Origin: Blastopirellula sp. J2-11
Lineage (GTDB): Bacteria; Planctomycetota; Planctomycetia; Pirellulales; Pirellulaceae
Assembly (NCBI RefSeq): GCF_024584705.1
Contig: NZ_CP097384.1
Coordinates: 4,960,001-5,024,000, forward strand
Length of the DNA: 64,000 nucleotides
Direction of reading: 5' to 3'
The position numbers were made by a program, and so were the translations under genes. Under the pieces are notes generated by a model. The model searched no databases. It saw only the letters and a program-made list of their open reading frames with translations, and was not told the DNA's origin. Positions 7,866 through 17,556 of the stretch are shown here, in pieces. How positions within the stretch are numbered: the first letter of the stretch is position 1; each line of letters opens with the position of its first letter.

Positions 7866-9152
7866 CTAGCTTTGGAAACGTAGCAGTGCGTATTTCTTCT
7901 TGCCGCTCCGCAAAACCATGACCGTTTCGCTCGCCAAATCACGCTCCGTCAGCGCCTGGTCGACCCCTTCGGCGCGCACATTATTGACATAGGCGCCCCC
8001 CTGGCTAACGGCACGCCGAGCCTCGCCTTTGCTTTTGGCCAGTCCGGCTTCGACAAATGCGTCGAGCAGGCTCAGCCCGTCACCGGTCAGCCGATCGCGT
8101 GCGAGCTCGCTACTGGGGACGTCGGCGAAGATCTGGCCCAACTGGGCGTCATTCATGTCTTCAATCGTGCCGCCGAAGAAAATCTCGGTCGCTCGCTTGG
8201 CGATCGACAATCCTTCGGCGCCATGGATCAACTGCGTCAGATGTTCAGCCAGGCCTTTTTGGCTGGCGCGCTGATGCGGTTCTTCTGCACGCGATTTGTC
8301 GAGAGTCTCGATTTCTTCGTGGGACAGTTCGGTTAAAAATCGCAAGCACTTGCCAGCATCTTCGTCAGCGACGTTAAACCAGTATTGATAAAACGCGTAG
8401 GGACTGGTTCGTTCGGCCGAGAGCCAGATGGCGCCCGACTCGGTCTTTCCCATCTTCGTACCGTCCGCTTTGGTCAGCAGCGGACAGGTCATACCAAACA
8501 ACTGCTTCTGATGCATGCGGCGGCCCAACTCGGTGCCGGCGGTGATGTTGCCCCACTGATCGCTGCCGCCGATCTGCAGCTCGCAGTCGTACGCTTGATT
8601 CAAATGCACAAAGTCATACGCCTGCAGCAGCATGTAGCTGAATTCAGTGTAGCTAATCCCCGAGTCTTCTCGCTCCAACCGATTCCGAATGGAGTCCTTC
8701 GCCATCATCACGTTGACGGGAAAATGTTTACCGACATCCCGCAGGAATTCGAGATAGGTGAACTTGTTCATCCAATCAAAATTGTTAACCAACTGCGCGC
8801 CTTCCGGCGTCTCATCGAAGTCAACCAGCTTGGCGACCTGGGCTTTGATGCCGGCGACGTTTTTTTCGAGCTGGTCAACCGACAATAGATTGCGTTCGGC
8901 GCTTTTGCCGCTCGGATCGCCGATCATGCCGGTCGCTCCACCAACCAGCGCAATCGGTCGATGGCCCGCTTTTTGGAATCGCCGCAGTTGCATCAGCGGC
9001 AACAGACTTCCGACATGCAAACTATCGGCGGTCGGATCAAATCCGGCATAGACAGTCCGCGGCTTTTCGTTCAGCCATTTTTGCAGGTGATCGTCCGCCG
9101 TGGTTTGATAGACCAGTCCGCGCCACTTCAAATCGGCGAAAATATCGTTCAT
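7866..9152 (-). CDS. tyrS: Tyrosyl-tRNA synthetase
   Basis: Charges tRNA-Tyr with tyrosine using ATP in the cytoplasm. The 428-residue length is normal for a bacterial TyrRS. The class I HIGH-type motif is HVGS at residues 46-49, preceded by the tyrosine-pocket sequence YAGFDPTADSL. The KMSKS loop is KMGKT at 233-237. QIGGSDQWGN (about 193-202) is the expected substrate-binding block. The last 70 residues form an S4 RNA-binding domain (LLDAFVEAGLAKSKGEAR). The start at 9152 is preferred to an upstream in-frame ATG because GGAAG sits 6 nt before it and the protein then begins MNDIFADL, matching family length. All catalytic motifs are intact. Confidence 0.97.
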   Translation of the reverse strand: MNDIFADLKWRGLVYQTTADDHLQKWLNEKPRTVYAGFDPTADSLHVGSLLPLMQLRRFQKAGHRPIALVGGATGMIGDPSGKSAERNLLSVDQLEKNVAGIKAQVAKLVDFDETPEGAQLVNNFDWMNKFTYLEFLRDVGKHFPVNVMMAKDSIRNRLEREDSGISYTEFSYMLLQAYDFVHLNQAYDCELQIGGSDQWGNITAGTELGRRMHQKQLFGMTCPLLTKADGTKMGKTESGAIWLSAERTSPYAFYQYWFNVADEDAGKCLRFLTELSHEEIETLDKSRAEEPHQRASQKGLAEHLTQLIHGAEGLSIAKRATEIFFGGTIEDMNDAQLGQIFADVPSSELARDRLTGDGLSLLDAFVEAGLAKSKGEARRAVSQGGAYVNNVRAEGVDQALTERDLASETVMVLRSGKKKYALLRFQS

Positions 9153-9322
9153 CAGAAGCTTCCAGCAAGTGAAACGTCGCAAGCGGCCCAGCAGAATTCA
9201 GAGCCAAGGGGCCATTTTAGGTTCGCAGAGGCTCCAGGAAAAGGCGAGCCAATCGCCGGCAATAGGCCTGGTCGGCAAGAGACCACAATCCAAAGCTAGA
9301 ATTGTGCCGACCGAGTCACCAT

Positions 9323-9596
9323 TTCTCTTCGTAGCCCGAAACGCGAGTTTTAAGGTTTCGCTATTTCGAATCCATCGAACACTAGCCCGCCAGCGCCAGC
9401 GAGGGAAAGCGGCTCGCCACTTCAATCCGTGTTAGGATCGCCAACTCTATTCCCTCGCTGGCGCTGGCGGGCTAGTGTGACGATTTGCGGTTGATTCTGG
9501 CCGTATTAACGTCTTTCATTCGTGTTCGATCGTTCGTGAATTGCAAATAGCGCAACTCCAAAACTTCAAAACTGGCGTGTCGGGCTACGAAGAGAA
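9323..9596. repeat. Long palindromic intergenic element, copy 1 (MITE-like)
   Basis: A 274-bp non-coding element filling most of the gap between tyrS and ispD. Its ends are inverted: TTCTCTTCGTAGCCCGA at 9323-9339 is exactly complementary to 9580-9596, and similarity of the arms continues inward with a few mismatches. An inner palindrome has the arms CACTAGCCCGCCAGCGCCAG (from about 9382) and its complement ending near 9477, with a spacer of about 40 nt. A second copy in opposite orientation is at 39362-39608 and a partial one at 52016-52100. The right end touches the ispD stop codon. No open frame fits inside. Confidence 0.8.
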
Positions 9597-9598
9597 CG

Positions 9599-10288
9599 TC
9601 AGATCATCCCCAACGTCGCTTCCGCAATCACCAGATCCTCCTGCGTCGTGATCTTCCGATTCAACTGCGAGCCGGGGACGATCAGCACGCGGCGTCCCAT
9701 TTTTTCGAGCAATTGCGCATCATCCGTCACAGCTTCGGCCGTGCGGGTTTCGTACGCCGCGGAGAACCAATCGCGGCGAAAGACTTGCGGGGTCTGCGCT
9801 TCCCAGATTCCAGCCCGCGAGACGGTCTCTTGGATCGTGTGATCATCAAAAACCCGCTTGAGCGTTCCGGCGACCGGAGTCGCCAACATCGCCGCGCCAT
9901 GTTCGATCGCCGCGGCGAACACGTCGTCGATCAGGCGATCGCTGAGGCATGGCCGAGCCGCATCGTGAACGGCGATCATCTCGATAGCTTCGTCGATCAG
10001 CGCCAATGCGTTGGCGATCGAATCGCTGCGCTCGGCGCCTCCCAGCGCGATCGAAAGATGCAACCGTTCGATATCCGCCGCATAGTCTTCGCGGAACGAC
10101 GCTTCATCCTCGGGCGAGATAACGACGATTAACTGCCGCACATCGTCCCGCGCAGCGAAGCGTTCGGCGCTATGCAGCCAAACCGCTTTGCCCGCCAGAG
10201 GCGCGTAGACCTTCTTCTGTCGCGGATCGCCAAACCGCGTGCTGCGACCCGCCGCCGGCAAGATGACGCCCAAGTTTCTCACCGGCAA
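9599..10288 (-). CDS. ispD: 2-C-methyl-D-erythritol 4-phosphate cytidylyltransferase
   Basis: Third step of the MEP isoprenoid pathway: joins CTP and MEP to give CDP-methylerythritol. The 229-residue length is normal. The nucleotide-binding N-terminus is ILPAAGRSTRFG (residues 9-20) followed by the expected Lys near residue 26, and HDAARPCL near residue 105 is the family's metal/CTP motif. The gene starts 16 nt after the stop of the acyl-CoA dehydrogenase gene on the same strand, so they are probably co-transcribed. The palindromic element at 9323-9596 follows immediately and may help end or process the transcript. No odd features in the coding sequence. Confidence 0.95.
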   Translation of the reverse strand: MPVRNLGVILPAAGRSTRFGDPRQKKVYAPLAGKAVWLHSAERFAARDDVRQLIVVISPEDEASFREDYAADIERLHLSIALGGAERSDSIANALALIDEAIEMIAVHDAARPCLSDRLIDDVFAAAIEHGAAMLATPVAGTLKRVFDDHTIQETVSRAGIWEAQTPQVFRRDWFSAAYETRTAEAVTDDAQLLEKMGRRVLIVPGSQLNRKITTQEDLVIAEATLGMI

Positions 10289-10304
10289 TTCCCTTTGCTA
10301 ATCG

Positions 10305-12227
10305 CTATTTCTCGTACTTCATCAAAATTTCGTCCGGCGCCCCTTCGACCCCGGGAAAACCGTTCTCGGCGATCGCCGAGCCCAGTGCGGTCACGCGGCG
10401 GAAGTGACGATCACTGACCGGTTTGTTCAGGATTTCGTTCGTCAAATCGCGGCAGATGATGTCGGCCGCGGTCCGGACCATTTCGTTCTCTTGCTGCGCG
10501 GCGTACAAACTGGTGCAAAGTATCGTAATCAATTTTTGCACCTGACCCGAGAGGAGCGACATCCGGCACTGGCGATCAGCCAGCTTCAACTGGTGCTTGC
10601 GCATCACGCCGGAGATCGTTAGCGGCATCGCCTGTAACCCTTCCGACGCAAACTGAGCATGGGCTTTCAGATCGCTCGGCATCTCCGGGTAGTGGGGACG
10701 CGGTTTCGGCGTGACGTATTCCTTCATCAGCCAACCGGCGTAGGGCGCAACAGCGCCCTTCAGCGCCCAGGCATGCGCCGGATTCAGCGGATTCGGCTTT
10801 TTGATTCCGGCGGCGGCCAGCGCTTTGCCAACCGCTTCAAAGTACTTCGTGCCATGCTGTTTGACGAGCGATTTGAAGAACGCCATCCCTAGCATCTCTC
10901 CTTCTCCTTCGTAAATGCAAGGAGCGAGATACTCGTGGACGTTATCTCCAAACATGTGACCATGCAGGAACGATCGACCGCCATGCGTTTTCATGTAGAG
11001 CTCAATCGCCGCTTCCTTCTGCGCTTCGCTGCCGAAGATTTTGGCGATAATGCATTCCATTTCGCCGCGATAGCCAGAGTCAATCAAGGTCGAGCACCAA
11101 GCGACCAGTGCGTCGGCGGCGACAATCAATCCGGCCATGCGACCAAGTCGGCGGCAGACCAGTTCGCGCCGGGCGATCGGTTCGCCGTACGTTTCACGGA
11201 ACTTGGCCCACGGAATCATACTGCCCATCATCAATCGCATCGTTCCGGCGGCGTTCGCACAAAGGGAGATGCGACCGAGATTGAGCCCGTGATAAGCGAT
11301 CGTCAGGCCGTTCCCCTTGATCGGCTCGAGCAGATTCTCCTTCGGAACGAGGAAATCCTTGAAGATGATGCCGCGATTGTAGGTATGTTTCAGCGCCCAC
11401 AAGCCATATTTGCGCAGCTGAAAGTTTTCGTTCTCTTCATCCGGCAAATCGACCACCAGCACCGCCGGCTTGTTTTCGATCAGGCAAACCAGGCCGATCG
11501 TTCGTCCCGGGGTGATGTTGGTGATGAACAGCTTTTCGCCGTTGACCACATAGTGATCTCCCTGCAGCAGAGCCGTCGTACGCAGCGCCGTCAGGTCAGA
11601 CCCGGCGCAAGGCTCGGTCAGCGCGAACGCCGACAAGCGCTCGCCGCTCGCCAACTTTGGCAGCCAACGCTGTTTTTGCGCTTCGTCGCCGAACGTTCCG
11701 ACCGGATCGACCGCGCCGATGCAGCCATGCACCGAAGCGAGCCCGGCGATCGTGGGATCGGCCATCGCCATGCGAGTCAGAAAGGGAGCGAAACTGCGGA
11801 ACGGCGTTCCGCTGCCCCCATATTTTTTGTCGACCAGCAGCCCCCAATAGCCGGCGGCGCCCAACGCGTCCATCACCTCGGCGGTGATCTTGCCTTCTTC
11901 GTTGTGCAGCTTTCCTTCAGCCTTGAAACGATTGACGACGGCGATCGAATCGTCCATCACCTTGCGAATCTCTGCCGGCGTTTCTTCCGGCTTCGGCAAA
12001 AAGAGATCGATGTCAAAGCCGCGATCCCACACCACGCGGTGCGCCGGACTGTTGACCGTTTGATACTGCGGCAGAAAGAGCTTTTCAACCTGATCGTCGG
12101 CGCTGTCGATCGCGCCGGTGCGTCGTGCTTCTTCCGCGCTTTTGCCGCCTAATTTGAGGGCGGTTTCGGCGAACGACTCTTGATCATTGGAGTCGGGGCG
12201 AGGGCTTTCAGGCATTTGGGTCGACAT
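10305..12227 (-). CDS. Acyl-CoA dehydrogenase, long form
   Basis: FAD-dependent enzyme catalysing the first dehydrogenation of beta-oxidation. The 640-residue form has the usual N-terminal helical domain, the middle beta domain with ALTEPCAGSD and YVVNGEKLFITN, and a C-terminal helical domain with the catalytic-Glu region IYEGEGEMLG. An extra 150-200 residues at the C-terminus make it longer than the 380-residue type and more like very-long-chain enzymes. The first 80 residues are polar. The start at 12227 is supported by AAGGAG 8 nt upstream. It lies 151 nt behind the acyl-CoA ligase gene and 16 nt ahead of ispD, all minus strand, so it belongs to the fatty-acid cluster. Chain-length preference is inferred from size only. 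Confidence 0.93.
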   Translation of the reverse strand: MSTQMPESPRPDSNDQESFAETALKLGGKSAEEARRTGAIDSADDQVEKLFLPQYQTVNSPAHRVVWDRGFDIDLFLPKPEETPAEIRKVMDDSIAVVNRFKAEGKLHNEEGKITAEVMDALGAAGYWGLLVDKKYGGSGTPFRSFAPFLTRMAMADPTIAGLASVHGCIGAVDPVGTFGDEAQKQRWLPKLASGERLSAFALTEPCAGSDLTALRTTALLQGDHYVVNGEKLFITNITPGRTIGLVCLIENKPAVLVVDLPDEENENFQLRKYGLWALKHTYNRGIIFKDFLVPKENLLEPIKGNGLTIAYHGLNLGRISLCANAAGTMRLMMGSMIPWAKFRETYGEPIARRELVCRRLGRMAGLIVAADALVAWCSTLIDSGYRGEMECIIAKIFGSEAQKEAAIELYMKTHGGRSFLHGHMFGDNVHEYLAPCIYEGEGEMLGMAFFKSLVKQHGTKYFEAVGKALAAAGIKKPNPLNPAHAWALKGAVAPYAGWLMKEYVTPKPRPHYPEMPSDLKAHAQFASEGLQAMPLTISGVMRKHQLKLADRQCRMSLLSGQVQKLITILCTSLYAAQQENEMVRTAADIICRDLTNEILNKPVSDRHFRRVTALGSAIAENGFPGVEGAPDEILMKYEK

Positions 12228-12378
12228 CGGGGATCTCCTTCCAGGGGTGAACTCCATTTTACCGTATAAACGACGTTCCGCCTGCTTTCTTTTCTGAACA
12301 TCTGCCGCTTAAACCCTGTTTTACCATAGGGTTACAAACGACAGGAATCTCCTATTCGTTACGACACTGCTTCGTTTG

Positions 12379-14007
12379 CTATCGATACATCGCGTTGATT
12401 TCGGCCGCGCAGTTCTGCTGAATCAGTTCGCGGCGGAGTGATAATTTGGGGGTCATCTCGCCAGAATCCGGGGTAAACCCGCGTCCCATCAGCGTGAACC
12501 GGGCGATCTGCTCATGTTTCGGATGATCGGCCAACAAGTGATTGATCCGCTCGCGGTAAGTCGCCAATACTTTGCGATGCCGCAGCGCGCCGCGGCGCGA
12601 GAAGACCCACAGGTGCTGCCGGCGAATCTCCCGCCGCAGCTCGTCCGGATCCGGCACAATCAGCGCCGTCAAAAAGTTGCGACCTTCGCCGATCACAATC
12701 GCCTGGGCGATCAGCGGATCGGATGCCAACGCCGATTCAATCTGTCCCGGCGCCACCTTCTTGCCGGTAGCGGTGACGATCAACTCTTTTTTCCGGCCGG
12801 TGATGAACAAAAAATTGTCTTCATCCAGTCGCCCCAGATCGCCGGTATGCAGCCAACCGTCCGAGTCGATCACTGCCGCGGTCGCCGCTTCGTCTCGATA
12901 GTAACCCTGCATGATATGCGGTCCGCGCGTCAGCACTTCGCCATCGTCGGCGATTCTGACTTCGACGCGGGGGAGCGCTTTGCCAACACTGCCGCGGCGA
13001 TAGACCTTTTTGGAGGATGCCGTAATGACCGGCGCCGATTCTGACAGTCCATAGCCGTTGCGGATCGGCGTCTCTTGCTGGGCGAAGATCTCGGCCGCAT
13101 AGTCGGCCAGCGCCGCGCCGCCGCTGGCGCACATTTTGATGCGACCGCCGAGCATCGCTTGCAACGCGCCAGGTTCGTTGATCTTCCCCTGCGCCCGCAC
13201 TGCGTCGGCCACTTTTTGATAGAAGTAGGGAACGCCGTTAATCAAGGTCGGCCGCATCAACTTGCAGTCGTCCAAAATCGTCTCGCGCGAGCGAGCCAGG
13301 ACCAACTCGTTGCCTAAGATGATCCACGTATAAAGATCGCAAGTCCGCGCGTACAAATGACTGAACGGCAAAAAGGTGAGTCGCCGATCTGCCGCCGAAT
13401 CTTCAAACGCTTCGACCAACGCCAGCGCGTCAAAGGCCAGGTTCGAATGCGATAGCATGACCCCCTTCGGTTCGCCGGTAGTCCCGCTGGTATAAACGAT
13501 CGTCGCCAAAGAGGCGGGATCCGGCGGCGCAAAGTCGCAGAGATCCGCAGCGTCAACCGTCAGAAATTCCCACGACTCCAACTCGCTGCACTCGATCCAA
13601 TCAATCAGACGGACGTTTTCGTTATCGCCGGCAGGCTGCGTCGGATCTCCCTCGGCCAGCGAACGAATCGATCGCTTTGCGCCGCTATGCTTCAGCAGAC
13701 GATGTCGCTCTTCGGTCTTATACGTCACATGCAACGGCACGCTGACGGCGCCGACGGCGGCCAGCGCCAAGTCGGCGACGATCCACTCGTGACAGTTGGG
13801 CAACTCCACCGCCACTCGATCGCCCGGCGCGACGCCTAAGCGACGCAAGCTAGCAGCGACTGCAGCCACATCCGCCGCGAGATCTTTCCATGTGCAACTT
13901 CGAAATTCCCCTGCTTCGTACGTCCAGAGGGCCGGCGCCTCACCGCTCGCTGTAACGCGACGGACGAACAGTTCGAACATCGACTCGCCATGGATCGGGG
14001 CCGACAT
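12379..14007 (-). CDS. AMP-forming long-chain acyl-CoA ligase (FadD-like)
   Basis: Activates a fatty acid with ATP and CoA, feeding beta-oxidation. It is 542 residues if started at ATG 14007, which lies 1 nt after the thiolase stop codon and is the natural coupled start; upstream in-frame extension would run into the thiolase gene. AMP-binding motif YTSGTTGEPKGVMLSHSN, adenine-binding YGLSE, and the hinge and C-terminal motifs GWLHTGDLG and ITGRKKELIVTATGKKV are all present, including the catalytic-lysine GKK region. No membrane segment is seen. Third gene of the hydratase/dehydrogenase, thiolase, ligase operon. The chain length of the substrate is not visible from sequence. Confidence 0.93.
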   Translation of the reverse strand: MSAPIHGESMFELFVRRVTASGEAPALWTYEAGEFRSCTWKDLAADVAAVAASLRRLGVAPGDRVAVELPNCHEWIVADLALAAVGAVSVPLHVTYKTEERHRLLKHSGAKRSIRSLAEGDPTQPAGDNENVRLIDWIECSELESWEFLTVDAADLCDFAPPDPASLATIVYTSGTTGEPKGVMLSHSNLAFDALALVEAFEDSAADRRLTFLPFSHLYARTCDLYTWIILGNELVLARSRETILDDCKLMRPTLINGVPYFYQKVADAVRAQGKINEPGALQAMLGGRIKMCASGGAALADYAAEIFAQQETPIRNGYGLSESAPVITASSKKVYRRGSVGKALPRVEVRIADDGEVLTRGPHIMQGYYRDEAATAAVIDSDGWLHTGDLGRLDEDNFLFITGRKKELIVTATGKKVAPGQIESALASDPLIAQAIVIGEGRNFLTALIVPDPDELRREIRRQHLWVFSRRGALRHRKVLATYRERINHLLADHPKHEQIARFTLMGRGFTPDSGEMTPKLSLRRELIQQNCAAEINAMYR

Positions 14008-14008
14008 G

Positions 14009-15169
14009 CTAGTCGATCCGCTCAAAAATGGTCGCGATTCCCTGGCCGGCCCCGATGCACATCGTCGCCAGACCATACTTCGCGTTGCGGTCGACCATCG
14101 CATGAATCAACGTCGTCGCGATTCGAGCGCCGCTACAGCCGAGCGGATGGCCAATCGCGATCGCGCCGCCGCGAACGTTGACCTTGCTGACGTCGAGCTT
14201 GAGCGCTCGGATGCAGGCGAGCGCCTGCGATGCGAACGCTTCGTTCAACTCGATCAAGTCGATGTCCTCGATCTTCAGGCCAGCTCGCTTCAACGCCTTT
14301 TGGGTCGCGGGAATTGGTCCGGTCCCCATCACGCTGGGATCGACGCCGGCGACCGCCGTCGCGACGACGCGGACCAGTGGTTTCATGCCCAGCTCTTTTG
14401 CTTTCCCATCTGACATCAGCAGCAGCGCCGCGGCGCCATCATTGAGCGGTGAGCTATTGCCGGCGGTAACCGTCCCGGCGCCCGGCATGAAAGCCGGCTG
14501 CAAGCCCGCGAGCGCTTCGATACTCGCGTCGGTCCGGACGCACTGATCCATGGTGATCAGCGTACGCTGACCTTCTTCGTTACGGCCGTAGATCGGGACA
14601 ATTTCATTTTTGAACTCTCCTTCGGCATGCGCGGCGGTCGCTTTTTTGTGGCTGGCCAACGCGAACTCGTCTTGATCGCTGCGCGTGATCTCTTGCGTTT
14701 GCGCCAGAAATTCGGCCGTGATTCCCATCATCAGCGCCGCTTTGGACGTTTGCTGAAAGAGTTTCGGGTTGATGTCGAGTCCATGGTCCATCGGCACATG
14801 CTGCATATGCTCGAGCCCGCCGGCGATCTGGACATCTTCGGCGCCGGCAAGAATACTGTGCGCGGCCTGGTTGAGCGCTTGCAGACTACTGCCGCACAGA
14901 CGGTTCATCGTCGCGCCGCCGGCGGTATGCGGAACGCCCGACATCAGTCCGATCAGGCGACCGACGTTCAGTCCTTGTTCGAGCGTCTGCTGCGTATTGC
15001 CGAAGATCACATCTTCGATTTCATGCGGAGGAACGCCGGTGCGCGCCAGTAACGCTTCGACGCAGGCAACCGCCAGATCGTCGCTACGAACGTCACGAAA
15101 AACGCCCTTTTCGGCATGTGCGCGGCCAATCGCCGTGCGAACTCCATCAATCACTACGGCTTGTGTCAT
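14009..15169 (-). CDS. Acetyl-CoA C-acyltransferase (thiolase, FadA-like)
   Basis: Cleaves 3-ketoacyl-CoA with CoA to release acetyl-CoA, the last beta-oxidation step. About 386 residues, normal for the family. The nucleophile is the Cys in [12 protein letters not shown] near residue 90; the base motifs are [16 protein letters not shown] (His) and CIGAGQG (Cys) near the C-terminus. The frame opens at ATG 15178, but AAAAGG directly abuts that codon, so ATG 15169, 8-9 nt behind the same site, is the more likely start. It lies 53 nt behind the multifunctional enzyme gene and 1 nt ahead of the ligase start. The pair with a FadB/FadJ-type protein suggests an alpha/beta multienzyme complex, which is inference. 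Confidence 0.95.
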   Translation of the reverse strand: MTQAVVIDGVRTAIGRAHAEKGVFRDVRSDDLAVACVEALLARTGVPPHEIEDVIFGNTQQTLEQGLNVGRLIGLMSGVPHTAGGATMNRLCGSSLQALNQAAHSILAGAEDVQIAGGLEHMQHVPMDHGLDINPKLFQQTSKAALMMGITAEFLAQTQEITRSDQDEFALASHKKATAAHAEGEFKNEIVPIYGRNEEGQRTLITMDQCVRTDASIEALAGLQPAFMPGAGTVTAGNSSPLNDGAAALLLMSDGKAKELGMKPLVRVVATAVAGVDPSVMGTGPIPATQKALKRAGLKIEDIDLIELNEAFASQALACIRALKLDVSKVNVRGGAIAIGHPLGCSGARIATTLIHAMVDRNAKYGLATMCIGAGQGIATIFERID

Positions 15170-15222
15170 CGCCGTCATCCTTTTGTTGGGTTACCGCCTA
15201 GGCCGACGGAAATCGATCGTGA

Positions 15223-17370
15223 TTACAGGTCGTAAAACTTCTTGCCGGTTTTGGCCATCTCTAACAGCAGTTCGGTCGGCTTGTACCGCGTGCCGAAATC
15301 TTCCCACGGTTTCAGACGCTCGACCAATTGCTTGGCGCCGATCGTATCGGCCCAGAACATCAAGCCTCCTTTGAACGGCGGAAAACCAAGCCCGAAAATC
15401 AACCCAAGGTCGATGTCGCGAACGTCGCGCACGATGTTCGCCTCCATCGCGCGAGTCGCTTCCAGCAGCATCGGCAGAAACAGGCGATCGATCACTTGGG
15501 CGTCCGTTTCGTCACGCGGCATCCCTTTGATGTAGGGATCGATATATTTGGCCACTCCCGGATCGGGCTGCGCTTTTCGTTTACGGTTCTCATAGCTGTA
15601 AAAGCCGATCCCCGACTTTTGTCCGAGTCGTCCTGCTTTGACCAGCGCCGGCAAAATCGGTGACGCCAGCGTCCGATCGGGAAATGCATCGTACATCGTC
15701 CGACCGGCGTAAAACGCGGTGTCGATGCCGACCATGTCGTAGAGCGTGATGGGGCCGAGCGGCATGCCGAACTTTTTCGCGCACTTGTCGACCCTCTCCA
15801 TCGAAACTCCTTCCTGCAACAAGGCGAGCGCCTCGTTCATGTACGGAAAGAGGAGTCGATTGACCAGAAATCCGGGGCCATCGTTCACAACGATCGGAAA
15901 CTTGCCGAGCCGCTTGGCGAAAGCGACCGCCGACGCGACCGTCGCATCGCTCGTTTGCTCGCCGCGGATTACTTCGACCAGCTTCATCTTGCGAACGGGA
16001 TTGAAAAAGTGAATGCCGACAAACCGCTCTGGCTTCGCCAAATTGGCGGCCAATTGCGTGATCGGCAGCGTCGACGTGTTGGAAGCCAGGATCGCGTCAT
16101 CGGCCAGTTGCGGTTCGAGTCGAGCGTAGATCTTACGTTTGACTTCCAAGTTCTCAACGATCGCTTCGATCACCAATTTTGACGCGGCGACTTCGCTGTC
16201 GCTGGTCGACGCGTTCAACAACGCGGCGCCTTCGACCGCTTTGGAGATTGTTTTTTTGCCGGCGTCGCGGTCGTAGGCCGCTTCATCCAACACCCCAGCG
16301 ACTCCGCGGCGAAGCGCCTCGGCGTTGGCGTCAGACAACGTGGTGAGAATCCCGCGGCGAATGCTGGCGGCGGCGATTCCGGCGCCCATGATGCCGGCGC
16401 CGATCACGCTGACCGAGTCGATCTTCGTCTTTTCAACGTCGTCTTGGTCGACCCCTTCGTCTTTTTTGTTCCGATCCGTCAGAAAGAAGACGTTCATCAG
16501 CGCGGCGTTGACCGGCGTGCCGAACAGGCCGGCTAATCCCTCCGCTTCCATCGCCAGAGCCGACTCGGCGTCGACCATCGCGCCCCCGAGCAACGCTTCG
16601 AGCGCCGCCATCGGCGCCGGGTACTGTCCCTTGGTCTGGCCTTGAATGTAAGCCGACGCGGTCGCTCCCAGGAAACCCATTTCGGTTTCGCTCAACTCGA
16701 TCGCGGCGGAACGAACTTCGCGATCCTGAAGATACGACTTGCTCTCTTGATCTTGCTCGATCATCCGAATCGCCGCCGCGACCAGATCGTCTGGCGAAGT
16801 GAAGTCGTCGGCCAATCCCATTTTCGCGGCCTCAGCCGCCGAGATCGAACCGCCGCCGGTAATCATTTCGACGGCGTTACTCAGGCCGACAATTCGCGGC
16901 AAACGGACTGTTCCGCCCCAGCCGGGGAAGATGCCCAGTTTCACCTCGGGAAATCCCAGTTCTGTTTTGGGTCCGGTCGAAAGAATTCGACAATCGCACC
17001 AGACGGCCAGTTCGGCGCCGCCGCCGACGCAGACTCCATCGATCGCGGCGACGCTCATGTAGCGGCTGCTCGAAAGTCGAGCAAAAATTTGTTGCCCGCG
17101 CTGGCTCATCGCGGCGATTTCTTCTTTCGAAGCGCCCACCGAAGCGACAAACTCGCGAATGTCGGCGCCGGCGATAAAGATGCCAGGCTTACCAGACGTG
17201 ATCACCACGCCGTAGATGTCTTCGCAGCCATCGATCTCGTCGAGATGGGCCGCTAGTTCGTCCATCACCGAGCGGCTCAGAATATTGGCCCCTTTGCTGG
17301 GATCATTGAAGGTCAGCAGGGCTATACCGGCCTGGGGAAACGAGAGCGTAATCGTCGCGGTCGGTAACAT
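15223..17370 (-). CDS. Enoyl-CoA hydratase / 3-hydroxyacyl-CoA dehydrogenase (FadJ/FadB-like)
   Basis: Bifunctional beta-oxidation enzyme of 715 residues. The N-terminal crotonase domain (about 1-190) has the oxyanion segment FIAGADIREF and both catalytic glutamates, in GGGAELAVWCD and FPEVKLGIFPGWGG. The dehydrogenase part starts near residue 315 with the NAD-binding loop SVIGAGIMGAGIA, followed by SNTSTLPI and HFFNPVRKMKLVEV, and two C-terminal helical domains (PGFLVNRLL; the FKGG region near the end). The domain order is that of FadB/FadJ alpha subunits. First gene of the operon, followed by thiolase and acyl-CoA ligase. GAAGG stands 10 nt before the start. Confidence 0.95.
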   Translation of the reverse strand: MLPTATITLSFPQAGIALLTFNDPSKGANILSRSVMDELAAHLDEIDGCEDIYGVVITSGKPGIFIAGADIREFVASVGASKEEIAAMSQRGQQIFARLSSSRYMSVAAIDGVCVGGGAELAVWCDCRILSTGPKTELGFPEVKLGIFPGWGGTVRLPRIVGLSNAVEMITGGGSISAAEAAKMGLADDFTSPDDLVAAAIRMIEQDQESKSYLQDREVRSAAIELSETEMGFLGATASAYIQGQTKGQYPAPMAALEALLGGAMVDAESALAMEAEGLAGLFGTPVNAALMNVFFLTDRNKKDEGVDQDDVEKTKIDSVSVIGAGIMGAGIAAASIRRGILTTLSDANAEALRRGVAGVLDEAAYDRDAGKKTISKAVEGAALLNASTSDSEVAASKLVIEAIVENLEVKRKIYARLEPQLADDAILASNTSTLPITQLAANLAKPERFVGIHFFNPVRKMKLVEVIRGEQTSDATVASAVAFAKRLGKFPIVVNDGPGFLVNRLLFPYMNEALALLQEGVSMERVDKCAKKFGMPLGPITLYDMVGIDTAFYAGRTMYDAFPDRTLASPILPALVKAGRLGQKSGIGFYSYENRKRKAQPDPGVAKYIDPYIKGMPRDETDAQVIDRLFLPMLLEATRAMEANIVRDVRDIDLGLIFGLGFPPFKGGLMFWADTIGAKQLVERLKPWEDFGTRYKPTELLLEMAKTGKKFYDL

Positions 17371-17556
17371 CGAGCGGCGTCCTTCTGCGCGAGTAATCCA
17401 TATCGTCGCCGGTCATAGCGACGTAAGGTAAATTCATCGAAGGAATTATAGCGTTTCGGGCAAGCCGCGGCAGCGTCACCAACTGTCTCGCGAGAGATCG
17501 CCGGACGAGCTAAAATAAAAGCCGGCCTTTGCCCCTCTATTTGGCAGGATTTTGAC

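Noticed and set aside
10935-12152. A 405-codon open frame antisense to the acyl-CoA dehydrogenase
   Set aside because: Entirely within a well-supported gene and without protein-like features.
17430-17556. A cobalamin riboswitch upstream of the DUF4430 gene
   Set aside because: No B12-box or conserved core could be found, so vitamin regulation is not claimed.
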